From Roseovarius aestuarii (GTDB taxonomy: Bacteria; Pseudomonadota; Alphaproteobacteria; Rhodobacterales; Rhodobacteraceae), in NCBI RefSeq assembly GCF_019966515.1, contig NZ_JAIMIB010000001.1, positions 62,001 to 126,000 of the forward strand: DNA of 64,000 nt, read 5' to 3'. The stretch's first letter is position 1. The number at the start of each line of letters is the position of its first letter. Made by a program: the position numbers and the translations under genes. Of this stretch, positions 36,670-46,686 are shown piece after piece. The notes below the pieces were generated by a model. It was not told the DNA's origin. It searched no databases and saw only the letters and a program-made list of their open reading frames with translations.

Positions 36670-37212
36670 ATGAGCTCACTCGAAGAGATCGAAGCACTGA
36701 TCGGGAAAACCTCTCTGGGGGACCGTCATGCCTTTTCCAGGCTCTATGATCTAACGCATGCGAAACTTTTTGGCGTCTGCCTTCGTATCTTACATGACAG
36801 GGCTGGCGCCGAAGATGCTCTGCAAGAGACATATATGAAAATCTGGCGCCATGCCGAAAGATACGCAACCAAAGGCACAAGCCCGATGACCTGGCTGATC
36901 ACCATCGCGCGGAACACCGCCATCGACAAGCTGCGCGCCCATCGCGACAGCGAGGATCTCGATGGAGTCGTTGAAACGCTGGCCTCTTCCGGGCCGACAC
37001 CGGAACAGGTTGCAATCGCCAGCGGCGAAGTTGGACGCATCAACCACTGCCTGGATCAGTTAGAGGAACCGCGCGGCAAAGCGGTTCGAGGCGCCTATCT
37101 TGAGGGCCTGAGCTACGCAGAACTGTCCGAAAAACTGAGCGTGCCGCTCAATACGATCCGGACATGGCTGCGGCGCAGCCTGATCAGTCTGAGGGAGTGT
37201 ATGGACCAATGA
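36670..37212 (+). CDS. ECF RNA polymerase sigma factor
   Basis: The 180-residue protein has sigma region 2 (LYDLTHAKLFGVCLRILHDRAGAEDALQETYMKIW, WLITIARNTAIDKLRAHR) and region 4 (YLEGLSYAELSEKLSVPLNTIRTWLRRSLISLRECM), with no region 1 or 3, so it is an ECF factor of the SigK/RskA-partnered type. AGGAG at 36656-36660 fixes the start at ATG 36670. Its TGA overlaps the anti-sigma ATG (ATGA at 37209), giving a coupled sigma/anti-sigma pair. Confidence 0.92.
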   Translation: MSSLEEIEALIGKTSLGDRHAFSRLYDLTHAKLFGVCLRILHDRAGAEDALQETYMKIWRHAERYATKGTSPMTWLITIARNTAIDKLRAHRDSEDLDGVVETLASSGPTPEQVAIASGEVGRINHCLDQLEEPRGKAVRGAYLEGLSYAELSEKLSVPLNTIRTWLRRSLISLRECMDQ

Positions 37213-37910
37213 CCGACGCTGATCCGCCCGACCGCGACGACAACCTGCTGGCGGCAGAATATGTGCTGCGCCTGCTCGACGCCGACCAGGAGCGCGCCTT
37301 TGAGGCGCGACTGGCGCATGAGCCTGATTTGATGAAAGAGGTCAACGCCTGGGCCGAGAGGTTGTCGGGCATGGACACGGAGTTTGCGCCGGTTAACCCG
37401 AGGGCAGCTGTCAAAGCCGAGTTGATGCAACGCCTCTTTGGTGCGCCCGAGTCCGCTGTGCCCTTCTGGCAAAAACTGGGATTGTGGCAGGGGCTCAGTT
37501 TTGCCTCGCTAGCGCTGGCAGGATTCTTCGCTTGGCAGGTGGTACAGTTCGGACCCATCGACACGCCTGCGCGCGGCCCGCTTTATGTTTCGGAAATCGC
37601 CGCGGAAGATCAGTCCCTCCGGGTTTTGGCGGTGTATGACAGCACAGTAGGGGAACTGCAGATCAATCGTACCGCCGGTGCCGCCGCAGCCGGCCGCGCA
37701 CTGGAATTATGGGCGATTGCAGAGGGTAATGCACCGGTTTCGTTGGGCGTACTGCCCGACACCCAAACCGCAGGCCTGCTCCTGCCCGAGGAATTCCGCG
37801 CCGATGTGGCAAGCCTGACGTTGGCAATATCGGATGAACCGCCGGGCGGATCACCGACCGGACAGCCCACCGGCGCCGTACTGGCCGTCGGGACGGTGAC
37901 GGAACTGTAA
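37209..37910 (+). CDS. anti-sigma factor, RskA family
   Basis: The 233-residue protein has an N-terminal anti-sigma domain (NLLAAEYVLRLLDADQERAFEARLAHEP), one transmembrane helix (GLSFASLALAGFFAWQVVQF, about residue 97) and a periplasmic RskA domain (ELWAIAEGNAPVSLGVL, TLAISDEPPGGSPTGQPTG). It would hold the preceding ECF factor at the membrane until an envelope signal leads to its cleavage. No zinc-binding HxxxCxxC is visible. Confidence 0.9.
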   Translation: MTDADPPDRDDNLLAAEYVLRLLDADQERAFEARLAHEPDLMKEVNAWAERLSGMDTEFAPVNPRAAVKAELMQRLFGAPESAVPFWQKLGLWQGLSFASLALAGFFAWQVVQFGPIDTPARGPLYVSEIAAEDQSLRVLAVYDSTVGELQINRTAGAAAAGRALELWAIAEGNAPVSLGVLPDTQTAGLLLPEEFRADVASLTLAISDEPPGGSPTGQPTGAVLAVGTVTEL

Positions 37911-37938
37911 ATAGATAAGAGACGGGCCACCCTATTGG

Positions 37939-37980
37939 GTTTTCGGGCAGAGCCGAAAACGGGGTTCCAGCCATTTTTTT
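37939..37980 (+). terminator. possible terminator after the anti-sigma gene
   Basis: GTTTTCGG (37939-37946) pairs with CCGAAAAC (37953-37960). A TTTTTTT run follows, but 13 bases after the stem, so the structure is not classical. It separates the sigma operon from the regulator at 38035. Confidence 0.4.
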
Positions 37981-38025
37981 GTGGCGCAGGTGCCGTCACT
38001 TGACATTCATACAGCAATAACCGAT

Positions 38026-38045
38026 ATTTCTGTTATGACAGAAAT
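38026..38045 (+). promoter_or_regulatory. palindromic operator spanning the start codon of the GbsR/MarR-type regulator
   Basis: ATTTCTGT-TATG-ACAGAAAT is a perfect 8+8 inverted repeat whose centre is the ATG start (38035) of the regulator. A near-identical copy lies at 38621-38640 before the next gene. A repressor bound here would block initiation directly, consistent with autoregulation. Confidence 0.7.
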
Positions 38046-38595
38046 TAAAGACATATCAGATTCGACCGCTAAGGATCAGTTCATCCTTTACTGGGGCGAC
38101 ATGGGCGGGCAATGGGGTGTGAACCGTTCGGTCGCGCAAATTCATGCGCTGCTCTTCCTAAGCATAAACCCGATGAACGCGGAACAGATATCCGATGCTC
38201 TCGGGATCGCGCGGTCAAACGTTTCCAACTCCCTGAAAGAGCTTGTGGGCTGGAAGCTCATCCGCCGGGTGCCCGTCGCCGGTGACCGACGTGAACATTT
38301 CATCGCCGAGGTCGATGTCTGGGAAATGGCCATACTGATCGCCCGGGGCCGCAAGGAGCGCGAGATTGATCCGGCGATGGCCGCAATTGAAATGTGCATT
38401 CGTCAGGCCGATGACGAACCTGATCTCAATCCGGTTGTTCTGAGCCGAATGAAAGAAATGCAGGAATTCCTGAAAACCGCTGACCACTGGTCCAGCCAAA
38501 TGCTGTCAGTACCCAAATCCAGACTGAACGCCTTGATGAAAATGGGCGACAAGGTGTTTTCGCTGCTGAAACTGGCTGGCAAGAAATCGGAGTAG
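38035..38595 (+). CDS. GbsR/MarR-type winged-helix transcriptional regulator
   Basis: The 186-residue protein has a winged helix-turn-helix (INPMNAEQISDALGIARSNVSNSLKELVGWKLIRRVPVAGDRREHF), an N-terminal helix with YWGDMGGQWGVNRSVAQIHALLFL characteristic of GbsR-type MarR proteins, and a long helical C-terminus. It most likely represses its own gene and the DUF4166/TIGR01777 pair via the two matching palindromes at 38026 and 38621. ATG 38035 was chosen; the open frame begins 18 codons earlier, which would place the palindrome inside the gene. The signal is unknown. Confidence 0.85.
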   Translation: MTEIKDISDSTAKDQFILYWGDMGGQWGVNRSVAQIHALLFLSINPMNAEQISDALGIARSNVSNSLKELVGWKLIRRVPVAGDRREHFIAEVDVWEMAILIARGRKEREIDPAMAAIEMCIRQADDEPDLNPVVLSRMKEMQEFLKTADHWSSQMLSVPKSRLNALMKMGDKVFSLLKLAGKKSE

Positions 38596-38620
38596 TCACC
38601 CCTCCTTTTTTTGCTCCTTA

Positions 38621-38640
38621 ATTTCTCTTTATACAGAAAT
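38621..38640 (+). promoter_or_regulatory. second operator copy upstream of the DUF4166/epimerase genes
   Basis: ATTTCTCT-TTAT-ACAGAAAT differs from the 38026 palindrome at one arm base plus the spacer. It lies 16-35 bases before ATG 38656, where a repressor would cover the promoter or ribosome site. Confidence 0.65.
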
Positions 38641-38655
38641 AAACGACAATACTGA

Positions 38656-39315
38656 ATGAGTGATATAATGAAGATGTGCCCTAACTCCCCCGCCAAAGCC
38701 CTGCACGCAGATAGCCGCTTTAGCACCCTGCTTGGCCAAAAGGCATGGAACGGCCTACCCGCCGCCATTCGTCGTCGTTTTGGCAAACGATTAAGCGGCG
38801 GCGCCAGCATAGCCTATCAGGGCAAGGTCACGTCTATGAAAATGAACCTGGCAGGCAAGTGCCTGGCCCAAATCGCCCGGCTGGTTGGCGCCCCACTGCC
38901 CTATGATCTGTCCTCGGTCGGGCAACCCGCGGTCGTGGTCGTGACCGAAGATGCCACGAGCGACGGGCAATTCTGGATCCGCCAATATGGCCGTGCGACC
39001 AGTTTCCCGCAGGTCGTCCACAGCTTAAAACGTTTTTCTGGTCCTACCAGGCTTGAGGAATATGTGGGCTTTGGCATCGGCATGGCCCTGCGGATCGAGG
39101 CCGAGGCCAACGCGTTGCTTTTCAAAAGCGATCACTATTTCCTGCAGGTTCTCGGATATCGGCTGCGCTTGCCGCGTCTGCTCAGCCCCGGCGCGCTGGT
39201 GATCGGACATCACGATCTGGGCGATGGCCGCTTCGTCTTTTCCCTAAGCCTCACAAACCGCCTGTTCGGAGAATTGATCCGCCAGGACGCCCTCTTCAAC
39301 GATTCCAAGGAGTAA
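38656..39315 (+). CDS. DUF4166 domain protein
   Basis: The 219-residue protein resembles DUF4166: RRFGKRLSGGASIAYQGKV near the N-terminus, then QYGRATSFPQVVHSLKRFSG, GFGIGMALRIEAEANAL, and LSPGALVIGHHDLGDGRFVFSLSL. The fold's function is unknown; it is repeatedly found next to or fused with NAD-dependent epimerase-like proteins. It starts just after the second operator and ends 3 bases before the TIGR01777 gene, so the two form an operon. The exact start is uncertain because ATGs occur at 38656, 38668 and 38674. Confidence 0.8.
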   Translation: MSDIMKMCPNSPAKALHADSRFSTLLGQKAWNGLPAAIRRRFGKRLSGGASIAYQGKVTSMKMNLAGKCLAQIARLVGAPLPYDLSSVGQPAVVVVTEDATSDGQFWIRQYGRATSFPQVVHSLKRFSGPTRLEEYVGFGIGMALRIEAEANALLFKSDHYFLQVLGYRLRLPRLLSPGALVIGHHDLGDGRFVFSLSLTNRLFGELIRQDALFNDSKE

Positions 39316-39318
39316 GTC

Positions 39319-40827
39319 ATGGATAACCCTCTTCTCTGGACCCTGATTGCCGTTCAGGTTTTCATGGGCGCATTCGACACGCTGGTGCATCACGAAGGAA
39401 CCGAGCGACTGGCCTGGCGGCCCTCGCAGAAACACGAGCTGCGCCTGCATGGCGTGCGCAATTTCTTCTATGCGCTGATCTTCCTGTGCCTTGCCTGGTT
39501 CGAGCCGCATGGCGTATTCACGATGATCCTGGCGGGTATTCTGCTCACTGAGGTTCTGATCACCTTGTGGGATTTTGTCGAAGAGGATCTGACCCGCAAA
39601 CTCCCGGCGTCCGAGCGGATCAACCATACGCTTCTGGCCCTAAACTACGGCGCCATCCTTGCGCTCGCGACGCCATATCTTTGGGAATGGGCGTTCCTGC
39701 CGTCTGAGATGGTGCCCGTAAGCTATAGCTGGTGGAGCGTGATGGCTACGGCATCTGCCATCGGTGTTGGCCTGTTCAGTGCCCGCGATCTGCTGGCGGC
39801 GGCGCGCAGCGACCGGCTTGACCGGGGCGATCCGGCCGATCTGGTCGCCGCGCTGAAACCCCGGCAGCATATCCTGATCACCGGCGGCACCGGGTTTGTC
39901 GGCAGCCGTCTGGTACAAGCGCTTGTCGCCGCCGGACATTATGTCACCGTTCTGACACGCGACCCGCGAAAAGCGGACGCGCTTGTGCATCCTGTCAGGA
40001 TCATCTCCCGCCTTGATCAGGTCCAGAATGAAGATCATTTCGACGCGATCGTGAATCTAGCCGGGGAACCCATCGCCAACGGGCTTTGGACGGTGGCAAA
40101 GCGCAGACGCATCATTGCCTCCCGGGTCGAGATGACTCAGGCGTTGATAGCGCTGGTCACACGGCTGCACCACAAGCCCGAATGCTTCATAAACGGCTCG
40201 GCCATCGGCTGGTACGGGCCGCAAGGGGACACCGAGCTTACCGAAGCATCGAACCCGGCTCCGGCCTTTACCCATGACGTCTGTGCAGCGTGGGAAAAGG
40301 CAGCGCTGCCGATCACTGATCACGGCGTGCGATTGGTGGTGCTGCGTATCGGCCTGGTATTTGGCGTTGATGGCGGCATGCTGGCGCGACTGCTCACCCC
40401 GTTTGAGTTCGGCGGCGGTGGTATCATCGGCGACGGACAGCAATGGATGTCGTGGATCGAGCATGATGACTTGATCCGCGTGATCGCCTTCGCGGTCGGC
40501 AATCCGCAGATCGGCGGCCCTATCAATGCCGTCGCGCCAAAGGCAGTTCACAATGCCCAGTTTTCACGCGATCTTGCCGCTGCGTTGCATCGTCCATTGT
40601 TCCTGCGATTTCCCGCGTGGATACTGAGCCTGGGACTGGGTGATATGGCGCGCGAAACCATGCTCAGTGGGCAATACGTGCGGCCGAAGACACTTCTCGA
40701 CCACGGCTTCGTGTTCCGGCACCAAATGCTGGCGCCAATGCTGCGCCAGATCACCGGGGCCAGCGGCGCAAAACCTGTTGCCGTCGAAGGTGAGAGTGCA
40801 AAACCCGAACCAGCGCGGACGGCCTAA
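39319..40827 (+). CDS. membrane-domain/TIGR01777-type SDR epimerase fusion
   Basis: The 502-residue protein has two parts. Residues 1 to about 165 are a membrane domain with four hydrophobic stretches and a histidine-rich first loop (FDTLVHHEGTERLAWRPSQKHELRLH). Residues 190-485 are an extended SDR with the Rossmann motif ITGGTGFVGSRL and the family signature NLAGEPI, INGSAIGWYG, ending FLRFPAWILSLGLGDMA. The fusion anchors a nucleotide-sugar-epimerase-like enzyme at the membrane. A usual TIGR01777 protein is about 300 residues, so the N-terminal 190 are an addition. Co-transcribed with DUF4166 and under the same predicted operator. Confidence 0.85.
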   Translation: MDNPLLWTLIAVQVFMGAFDTLVHHEGTERLAWRPSQKHELRLHGVRNFFYALIFLCLAWFEPHGVFTMILAGILLTEVLITLWDFVEEDLTRKLPASERINHTLLALNYGAILALATPYLWEWAFLPSEMVPVSYSWWSVMATASAIGVGLFSARDLLAAARSDRLDRGDPADLVAALKPRQHILITGGTGFVGSRLVQALVAAGHYVTVLTRDPRKADALVHPVRIISRLDQVQNEDHFDAIVNLAGEPIANGLWTVAKRRRIIASRVEMTQALIALVTRLHHKPECFINGSAIGWYGPQGDTELTEASNPAPAFTHDVCAAWEKAALPITDHGVRLVVLRIGLVFGVDGGMLARLLTPFEFGGGGIIGDGQQWMSWIEHDDLIRVIAFAVGNPQIGGPINAVAPKAVHNAQFSRDLAAALHRPLFLRFPAWILSLGLGDMARETMLSGQYVRPKTLLDHGFVFRHQMLAPMLRQITGASGAKPVAVEGESAKPEPARTA

Positions 40828-40974
40828 CGGCGCGATGGGCACAGCGTATGAGCCATGCGCCCGCGTCCAGCACCGTCCTAAGCAACAAAACCCATGAGGT
40901 GGAGGCGGTGGCACCGGTTTCCCGTGCCGCCGCACTCGCTCAATCCAGTTGCCCCAGTCGCGTGATCAACTAAG

Positions 40975-41775
40975 TCAGTTTGGCCGTATGGGTTGACGTC
41001 CGAACAGGCGGGGTCTGCCGCCCTGCAATTCCTCAAGCGCCTCGCTCTCCACCGAGGATGCCGGACCCTCACCGACTTCGACCAGTGAAAACTCTTTGCG
41101 TTCCTGATCGTCGATATCGTTCATGAAATCAAACAGCCGGTTACAGGCATTGGAAATTTGCTGAATCGTTGCCTGATATTTAACATCATCATCTCTGATG
41201 GTGTACAGATCACGAACGTGCCGCATCATCTTGAAAAGCATAGGCTTTAGTTCATTGGCGCATTCCTCAGTAAAGCTATCAAGCACCGCTTCGACCTTGC
41301 TGCGCATCACATGTTGCGTCTCAAGGCTTCGGTTGAGGCTCGCTTTCTGAAGCGCGTTAATGGCGGCGCGCCGGACGGATGCGTTCGACAAATCATCCTT
41401 CTTCAGAAAGTCGCTGCAGCCGTTTTTCATCGCGTTGATAGCGATTTCGGTTTGCTCGTCTCCGGTGACCATGATCGTCGCTGCATTCCGGTTACGCGGA
41501 TCAAACTGTATGGCATCCAGCGCCTGCAATCCGCTTCCATCCGACATGTGATAATCTAGGAAAATCAGATCAAACGCATCTTGCCCCATCGCCGTCCCTA
41601 AGGATTCAAGACTATCGGCCTCAGAGATAGTTACGTCAAACTCAAGCTCCTTGCACATGCGCCTGAGACGCGCACGGTCAAATCGCTGATCATCAACGAT
41701 CAAAATACTCGCGAAGTCCGGGGGTTTTATTGCGACCGTCTGGGCCCTCTGGCGTATTTCCTGCATACTTATCAC
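40975..41775 (-). CDS. stand-alone response regulator with helical C-terminal domain
   Basis: The 266-residue protein has a receiver domain (ILIVDDQRFDRARLRRMC, phospho-Asp in LIFLDYHMSDGSGLQAL, Thr and Lys in MVTGDEQ and FLKKDD). A C-terminal helical region of about 110 residues then follows (QHVMRSKVEAVLDSFTEECANELKPML), with no DNA-binding or enzymatic motif. GTG 41775 has AGGAG at the right distance; ATG 41766 is the alternative. No histidine kinase is adjacent. It may act by protein-protein contact. Confidence 0.85.
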   Translation of the reverse strand: MISMQEIRQRAQTVAIKPPDFASILIVDDQRFDRARLRRMCKELEFDVTISEADSLESLGTAMGQDAFDLIFLDYHMSDGSGLQALDAIQFDPRNRNAATIMVTGDEQTEIAINAMKNGCSDFLKKDDLSNASVRRAAINALQKASLNRSLETQHVMRSKVEAVLDSFTEECANELKPMLFKMMRHVRDLYTIRDDDVKYQATIQQISNACNRLFDFMNDIDDQERKEFSLVEVGEGPASSVESEALEELQGGRPRLFGRQPIRPN

Positions 41776-42011
41776 AGTTCTGCTCCTTGTTCGTGTTGCG
41801 ACAGAAAAGAAGCAATTTCACTAAGGAAATGCCAAGAAACACGCAGTTCCATTCAATTGAATCTAGATTGGCCGGAAAAGCCGCTCAAAGCGCGTTCGAA
41901 GGTGAATTTGCGGTAAAGATGCGATCCAAAAATGTAGGCATCAGCCTGTTGACGGGTCAGTACGTGTTGGCGGGGACATGATTCCCGGTCCAGGGTCGCG
42001 ACGCAAAACCG

Positions 42012-43352
42012 CTAGCTAGCACCGCGCACGGCCTCGGTCACGCTATTGAGTACCTGGTCCAGCAGCGGCAAATTTTCGGCTTCACCCATAACCCGGATCA
42101 GCGGTTCGGTGCCCGACTTGCGGATCAGCAGGCGGCCGCTTGATCCCAGTGCTGCCTCTCCCGCTGCGATTGCCTGTTTCACGCGATCCGCCTCCAGCGG
42201 GGCCTTACCCTGCTCATAGGTGACATTGATCAGTTTCTGCGGCACCGGCTCGAAGACCCGCGCAAGCTTGCTGGCCCTTTCACCGGTATCGACCATAGCC
42301 GCCAGGAACTGCAACGCTCCGATCAGCCCGTCACCGGTAGTGGCAAAATCCGTCATCACGATATGGCCGGATTGCTCACCGCCAAGGTTAAACCCGCCTT
42401 CACGCATCTTTTCGACGACATAGCGGTCGCCGACCGCCGTTCGCTCCAATCCGATCCCCTGATCTTCGAGATAGCGTTGCAGGCCGAGGTTCGACATGAC
42501 CGTCGCAACCAGCGTCTCACCGCTCAGGCGTCCGTCGCGCGCCCACCGCGACGCAATAAGCCCCATGATCTGATCCCCGTCCGACACACGCCCCGCTTCG
42601 TCGATCAGGATTACCCGGTCGGCATCGCCATCCAGACAGATACCCAGATCAGCTCGGGTTTCGATCACCTTCTGCGCCGCTTTCTCGGGATGGGTCGATC
42701 CGCAATTCTCATTGATATTAAACCCGTTAGGTTCCACCCCTAACTGGATGACATCGGCGCCCAATTCCCATAATACCTCGGGCGCAGTGCGATAGGCCGC
42801 GCCATTGGCGCAGTCCAGTACGACGCGCAGCCCATCAAGCCGCTTGCCGCGCGGGAAGGTGGTTTTGGCATATTCGATATAGCGACCGCGCACGTCGTCT
42901 ATTCGCTTGGCCCGGCCGATATTTTCGGGCGCCACCGGTGACACACCCGCCTCCAGCAGCCGGACGATCTCGCCCTCGGCCTCATCGCTCAGCTTGAACC
43001 CGTCCGGGCCGAAAAACTTGATCCCGTTATCCGAGGCCGGGTTGTGACTGGCCGAGATCATCACCCCAAGATCAGCGCGCAAGGAGTGGGTGAGAAACCC
43101 GATGGCCGGTGTCGGCACCGGCCCCAAAAGAAATACGTTCATACCCGTAGAGGTGAATCCCGCCGTCAGCGCGTTTTCGATCATATAGCCCGACAGCCGG
43201 GTGTCCTTACCGATCACAACGCGGTGCTCGTTCTTATCACGGCGGAAATACCTGCCCGCAGCCGCGGCAAGTTTCAGCGCCATCTCAGCTGTCATCGGCC
43301 AGCTGTTTGCGCGCCCGCGCACCCCATCGGTGCCAAAGAGTTTTTCCGCCAT
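42012..43352 (-). CDS. glmM: phosphoglucosamine mutase
   Basis: The 446-residue enzyme shows all GlmM landmarks: [11 protein letters not shown] at the start, the phosphoserine loop [18 protein letters not shown], the metal-binding LDGDADRVI and the sugar-binding GEQSGHIV, then a C-terminal phosphate-binding [12 protein letters not shown]. It converts glucosamine-6-phosphate to glucosamine-1-phosphate for peptidoglycan and lipopolysaccharide. It lies alone on the minus strand between a response regulator and glpK. Confidence 0.95.
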   Translation of the reverse strand: MAEKLFGTDGVRGRANSWPMTAEMALKLAAAAGRYFRRDKNEHRVVIGKDTRLSGYMIENALTAGFTSTGMNVFLLGPVPTPAIGFLTHSLRADLGVMISASHNPASDNGIKFFGPDGFKLSDEAEGEIVRLLEAGVSPVAPENIGRAKRIDDVRGRYIEYAKTTFPRGKRLDGLRVVLDCANGAAYRTAPEVLWELGADVIQLGVEPNGFNINENCGSTHPEKAAQKVIETRADLGICLDGDADRVILIDEAGRVSDGDQIMGLIASRWARDGRLSGETLVATVMSNLGLQRYLEDQGIGLERTAVGDRYVVEKMREGGFNLGGEQSGHIVMTDFATTGDGLIGALQFLAAMVDTGERASKLARVFEPVPQKLINVTYEQGKAPLEADRVKQAIAAGEAALGSSGRLLIRKSGTEPLIRVMGEAENLPLLDQVLNSVTEAVRGAS

Positions 43353-43454
43353 GTCAAATCCACTCGCTGAAAATACCAGCCCGCATATCGGGCGCCTAAG
43401 CCTTTATCCTTTGATCGGCTTGAGTTCTAGCAGCATGTTGGCCTGATTATGCTC

Positions 43455-44933
43455 TCAGTAGGTTATTGTTGCGGCAACGGCGCGCTTCCAGGCGGCATAT
43501 TTGCGCTCGCGCGCTGCCTCTTCCATATCGGGCGTGAACTGTCGGTCACAGGCCCAACTTTGTCTAAACTCTTCCAGCTTTGGATAAAGACCCGCCTGCA
43601 TCCCTGCCAGCCAGGCCGCGCCAAGCGCCGTAGTCTCAAGCACTTTCGGCCGGTCGACAGGGGCGTTGATGATGTTCGACAGGAATTGCATCGTCCAGTC
43701 CGAGGCGCTCATCCCGCCATCAACCCGCAGCACCGCATGGTCGCTGGCGCCAGGCCAGTCATTGCGCATCGCCTCTAGCAAGTCACGGGTCTGATAGCCC
43801 ACACTTTCCAGTGCCGCGCGGGCGAACTCCTCTGGCCCAGAATTGCGGGTCAGACCAAAGATCGCACCCCGGCAATCGGCGTCCCAATACGGCGCGCCCA
43901 AGCCGGTAAAGGCCGGGACAATCACCACGGATTGCTCGTCATCCGCCGCTTCGGCCAGCGGTTTGGTTTCTGCCGCGTCCTCAATAATCTTTAACCCGTC
44001 ACGCAACCACTGCACCACTGCCCCGGCCACAAAGATCGAGCCTTCAAGCGCATAGGTTGGATTGCCATCCAACTGGTAGGCGATGGTGGTCAAAAGACGG
44101 TTCTGGGACGCAACCGGCGTGTCACCGGTATTGAGCAGTGCGAAACAGCCCGTGCCATAGGTCGATTTCATCATGCCCGGGCTGAAACAGGCCTGCCCGA
44201 TGGTCGCCGCCTGCTGATCACCCGCAACACCGAGGATCGGTATCTCGTACCCCAGTAGATCAGCCTGTGTCTGGCCAAAATCCGCCGCGCAGTCGCGCAC
44301 CTCTGGCAGCATCTGCATTGGGATGTTCAGAAGCTCGCATATTGTGCTGCTCCAGCAGCCCTCGCGAATGTCATAAAGCAGGGTCCGCGCCGCATTGGTG
44401 GCATCGGTGGCATGTACCTGCCCACCGGTCAGCCGCCAGATCAAGAAACTGTCGACCGTACCGAAAAGCAACTCGCCTTTTTCCGCCCGCGCCCGCGCGC
44501 CGTCGACGTTTTCGAGGATCCAGCGCAGCTTGGTGCCCGAGAAATAGGGATCGGCCAGCAGGCCCGTGCGTTCGCTGATCATCTCGCCATGCCCGGCTTT
44601 GCGCAATTCCCGGCAATAGTCAGCGGTGCGCCTGTCCTGCCAGACGATGGCATTATACACTGGCTCGCCGGTCGTACGATCCCAGACCAGCGTCGTTTCG
44701 CGCTGGTTGGTGATGCCGATCGCTGCGATCTTGCCGTCAATCTGTGCCATCGCCTCGTGGCAGGTGCTCAGCGTGGTCTCCCACAGATCCTCGGGCGCAT
44801 GTTCAACCCAGCCGGAGGCGGGAAAATGTTGGGGAAATTCCTGCTGCGCCACGGCGACAACCTGCATCTCGCCATCAAAGACAATCGCCCGGCTGGACGT
44901 CGTTCCCTGGTCAATCGCCAATATATATGTCAC
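43455..44933 (-). CDS. glpK: glycerol kinase
   Basis: The start is GTG 44933, giving 492 residues that begin [20 protein letters not shown]; the frame extends upstream without homology. Other FGGY-kinase landmarks are [25 protein letters not shown], the [11 protein letters not shown] loop and [18 protein letters not shown] near the C-terminus. It phosphorylates glycerol using ATP in the cytoplasm. It lies 70 bases after glpD on the same strand, forming glpDK, with glpR divergent. Confidence 0.95.
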   Translation of the reverse strand: MTYILAIDQGTTSSRAIVFDGEMQVVAVAQQEFPQHFPASGWVEHAPEDLWETTLSTCHEAMAQIDGKIAAIGITNQRETTLVWDRTTGEPVYNAIVWQDRRTADYCRELRKAGHGEMISERTGLLADPYFSGTKLRWILENVDGARARAEKGELLFGTVDSFLIWRLTGGQVHATDATNAARTLLYDIREGCWSSTICELLNIPMQMLPEVRDCAADFGQTQADLLGYEIPILGVAGDQQAATIGQACFSPGMMKSTYGTGCFALLNTGDTPVASQNRLLTTIAYQLDGNPTYALEGSIFVAGAVVQWLRDGLKIIEDAAETKPLAEAADDEQSVVIVPAFTGLGAPYWDADCRGAIFGLTRNSGPEEFARAALESVGYQTRDLLEAMRNDWPGASDHAVLRVDGGMSASDWTMQFLSNIINAPVDRPKVLETTALGAAWLAGMQAGLYPKLEEFRQSWACDRQFTPDMEEAARERKYAAWKRAVAATITY

Positions 44934-45003
44934 CGCGTGCCCCCTGCTGCTTTGTTCGAACAGTTTGGCAATGGCACCGGCAGAAGGCAATAACCGCGAG
45001 GGG

Positions 45004-46575
45004 CTAGTTGTGCGCCTCGCGCATCCACTCATCCAGCGCAGCAATCTGATCGGCACTCAATCGCAGGCCCAGCTTAGTGCGCCGCCAGACGATATCTTCG
45101 GCGTTTTGGGCAAATTCTCGGGTCATCAGCCAACGTACTTCGCGCGCTCTCAGGCTCGCGCCAAAATCTTGACCCAGATCGTCGGAGGTTTTGGCATCAC
45201 CCAGCAGCTCCCGCGCTTCGGTGCCATATGCGCGCACCAGACGGCGCGCCTGGCGCGGCTCCAGAAACGGATAGTCCTGCATCAGTGACATCACCTGCGC
45301 CTCAAACCCGTTCACCGGGAAATCCCCTCCCGGCAATGCCACGCCTGCAGTCCAAGGTCCTTTCGTCCCGGGAAAGAATGGCACGATCTTCTCCATCGCC
45401 GCCTCGGCCAATTTGCGGTAAGTCGTGATCTTGCCGCCAAACACATTCAACATCGGCGCACCGCCTTCTTGGCGTAGCTTCAGCACGTATTCCCGCGTGG
45501 CGGCAGTCGCAGAACTGGCACCGTCATCATAAAGCGGTCGCACCCCCGAGTAAGTCCAGACGATATCGTCAGCCTCGATCGGTTTGCGGAAATAGGAGGC
45601 CGCGAATTTGCGCAGATATGTCGCCTCTTCCTCGGTACAGGCAGGTTTTTCGCGCAACTCGCGATGTTCGGCGTCCGTGGTGCCGATCAGTGTAAAATCA
45701 GTCTCATAGGGAATGGCAAAGATGATGCGCCCATCCTCGCCTTGAAAGAAATAGCACTTGTCATGATCAAAAAGCCTGCGGGTCACGATATGGCTGCCGC
45801 GCACCAGACGCACGCCAGCGGTTGCGTCCATCCCGGCGACGTCCTCGATCACATCTTTGACCCACGGCCCGCCGGCATTAATCAACATGCGAGCCTTGAC
45901 CTGTCGCGTACCATCGGCCCCATCAAGATGCACCACCCAGTGATCCGGACGACGTTCGGCCTTTGTCACCCTTGTGCGGGTATTGATCCGCGCGCCGTGC
46001 GCCTGAGCATCGCGGGCATTCAACACCACCAGACGGCTATCCTCGATCCAGCAATCGGAATACTCGTAGGCTTTCGCAAATCGCTCCTGCAACGGGCGCC
46101 CCACCGGATCGCTTGCCAGATCGACCACGCTGGTGGCAGGCAAAATCTCGCGCCCGCCCAGATGATCGTAAAGAAACAGTCCGAGCCGGATAAGCCAGGC
46201 GGGCCGGCGTCCGCGCATCCAGGGCATCAAACGGCCTAAGAGACGCGAGGTCGGCGTTTCCACATCAAAGCGCATATCGCGGTGATAGGGCAACACGAAG
46301 CGCATCGGCCAGCTGATATGGGGCATCGCGCGCAGCAGCACCTCGCGTTCGATCAGCGCCTCGCGCACCAGCCGGAATTCGAAATATTCCAGATAGCGCA
46401 GTCCGCCATGAAAGAGTTTAGTCGAGGCAGAGGACGTAGCCGAGGCCAGATCACCCATCTCGGCCAGTTCCACCCGCAGCCCCCGACCCGCCGCGTCCCG
46501 CGCGATACCGCAGCCATTGATGCCGCCGCCGATCACAAAAAGATCGACATCGCAATTGGGTGACAGTGCAGACAT
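45004..46575 (-). CDS. glpD: FAD-dependent glycerol-3-phosphate dehydrogenase
   Basis: The 523-residue enzyme begins with the FAD-binding [27 protein letters not shown] and continues with [16 protein letters not shown] and [12 protein letters not shown]. It oxidises glycerol-3-phosphate to dihydroxyacetone phosphate, passing electrons to quinone at the inner membrane. It is the first gene of the glpD-glpK run and diverges from glpR across 111 bases containing a direct-repeat operator candidate. Confidence 0.94.
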   Translation of the reverse strand: MSALSPNCDVDLFVIGGGINGCGIARDAAGRGLRVELAEMGDLASATSSASTKLFHGGLRYLEYFEFRLVREALIEREVLLRAMPHISWPMRFVLPYHRDMRFDVETPTSRLLGRLMPWMRGRRPAWLIRLGLFLYDHLGGREILPATSVVDLASDPVGRPLQERFAKAYEYSDCWIEDSRLVVLNARDAQAHGARINTRTRVTKAERRPDHWVVHLDGADGTRQVKARMLINAGGPWVKDVIEDVAGMDATAGVRLVRGSHIVTRRLFDHDKCYFFQGEDGRIIFAIPYETDFTLIGTTDAEHRELREKPACTEEEATYLRKFAASYFRKPIEADDIVWTYSGVRPLYDDGASSATAATREYVLKLRQEGGAPMLNVFGGKITTYRKLAEAAMEKIVPFFPGTKGPWTAGVALPGGDFPVNGFEAQVMSLMQDYPFLEPRQARRLVRAYGTEARELLGDAKTSDDLGQDFGASLRAREVRWLMTREFAQNAEDIVWRRTKLGLRLSADQIAALDEWMREAHN

Positions 46576-46640
46576 GGAATGGCCCCCCGGCTCAGAGCAT
46601 CATTGATCTCTGAAAACATAAAACTTGTCAATATCGCGCG

Positions 46641-46660
46641 TTCGTTTACTTTCGCTTTGA
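46641..46660. promoter_or_regulatory. candidate GlpR operator (direct repeat) between glpD and glpR
   Basis: TTCGTTTACT and TTCGCTTTGA are adjacent ten-base units starting with the same TTCG core, one helical turn apart, in the divergent glpD/glpR gap. DeoR-type regulators commonly bind TTTCG direct repeats. A TATACAGT -10-like box follows for glpR. Inference from position and pattern. Confidence 0.45.
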
Positions 46661-46686
46661 CTATACAGTGCCTAAGGGAACCCGAA

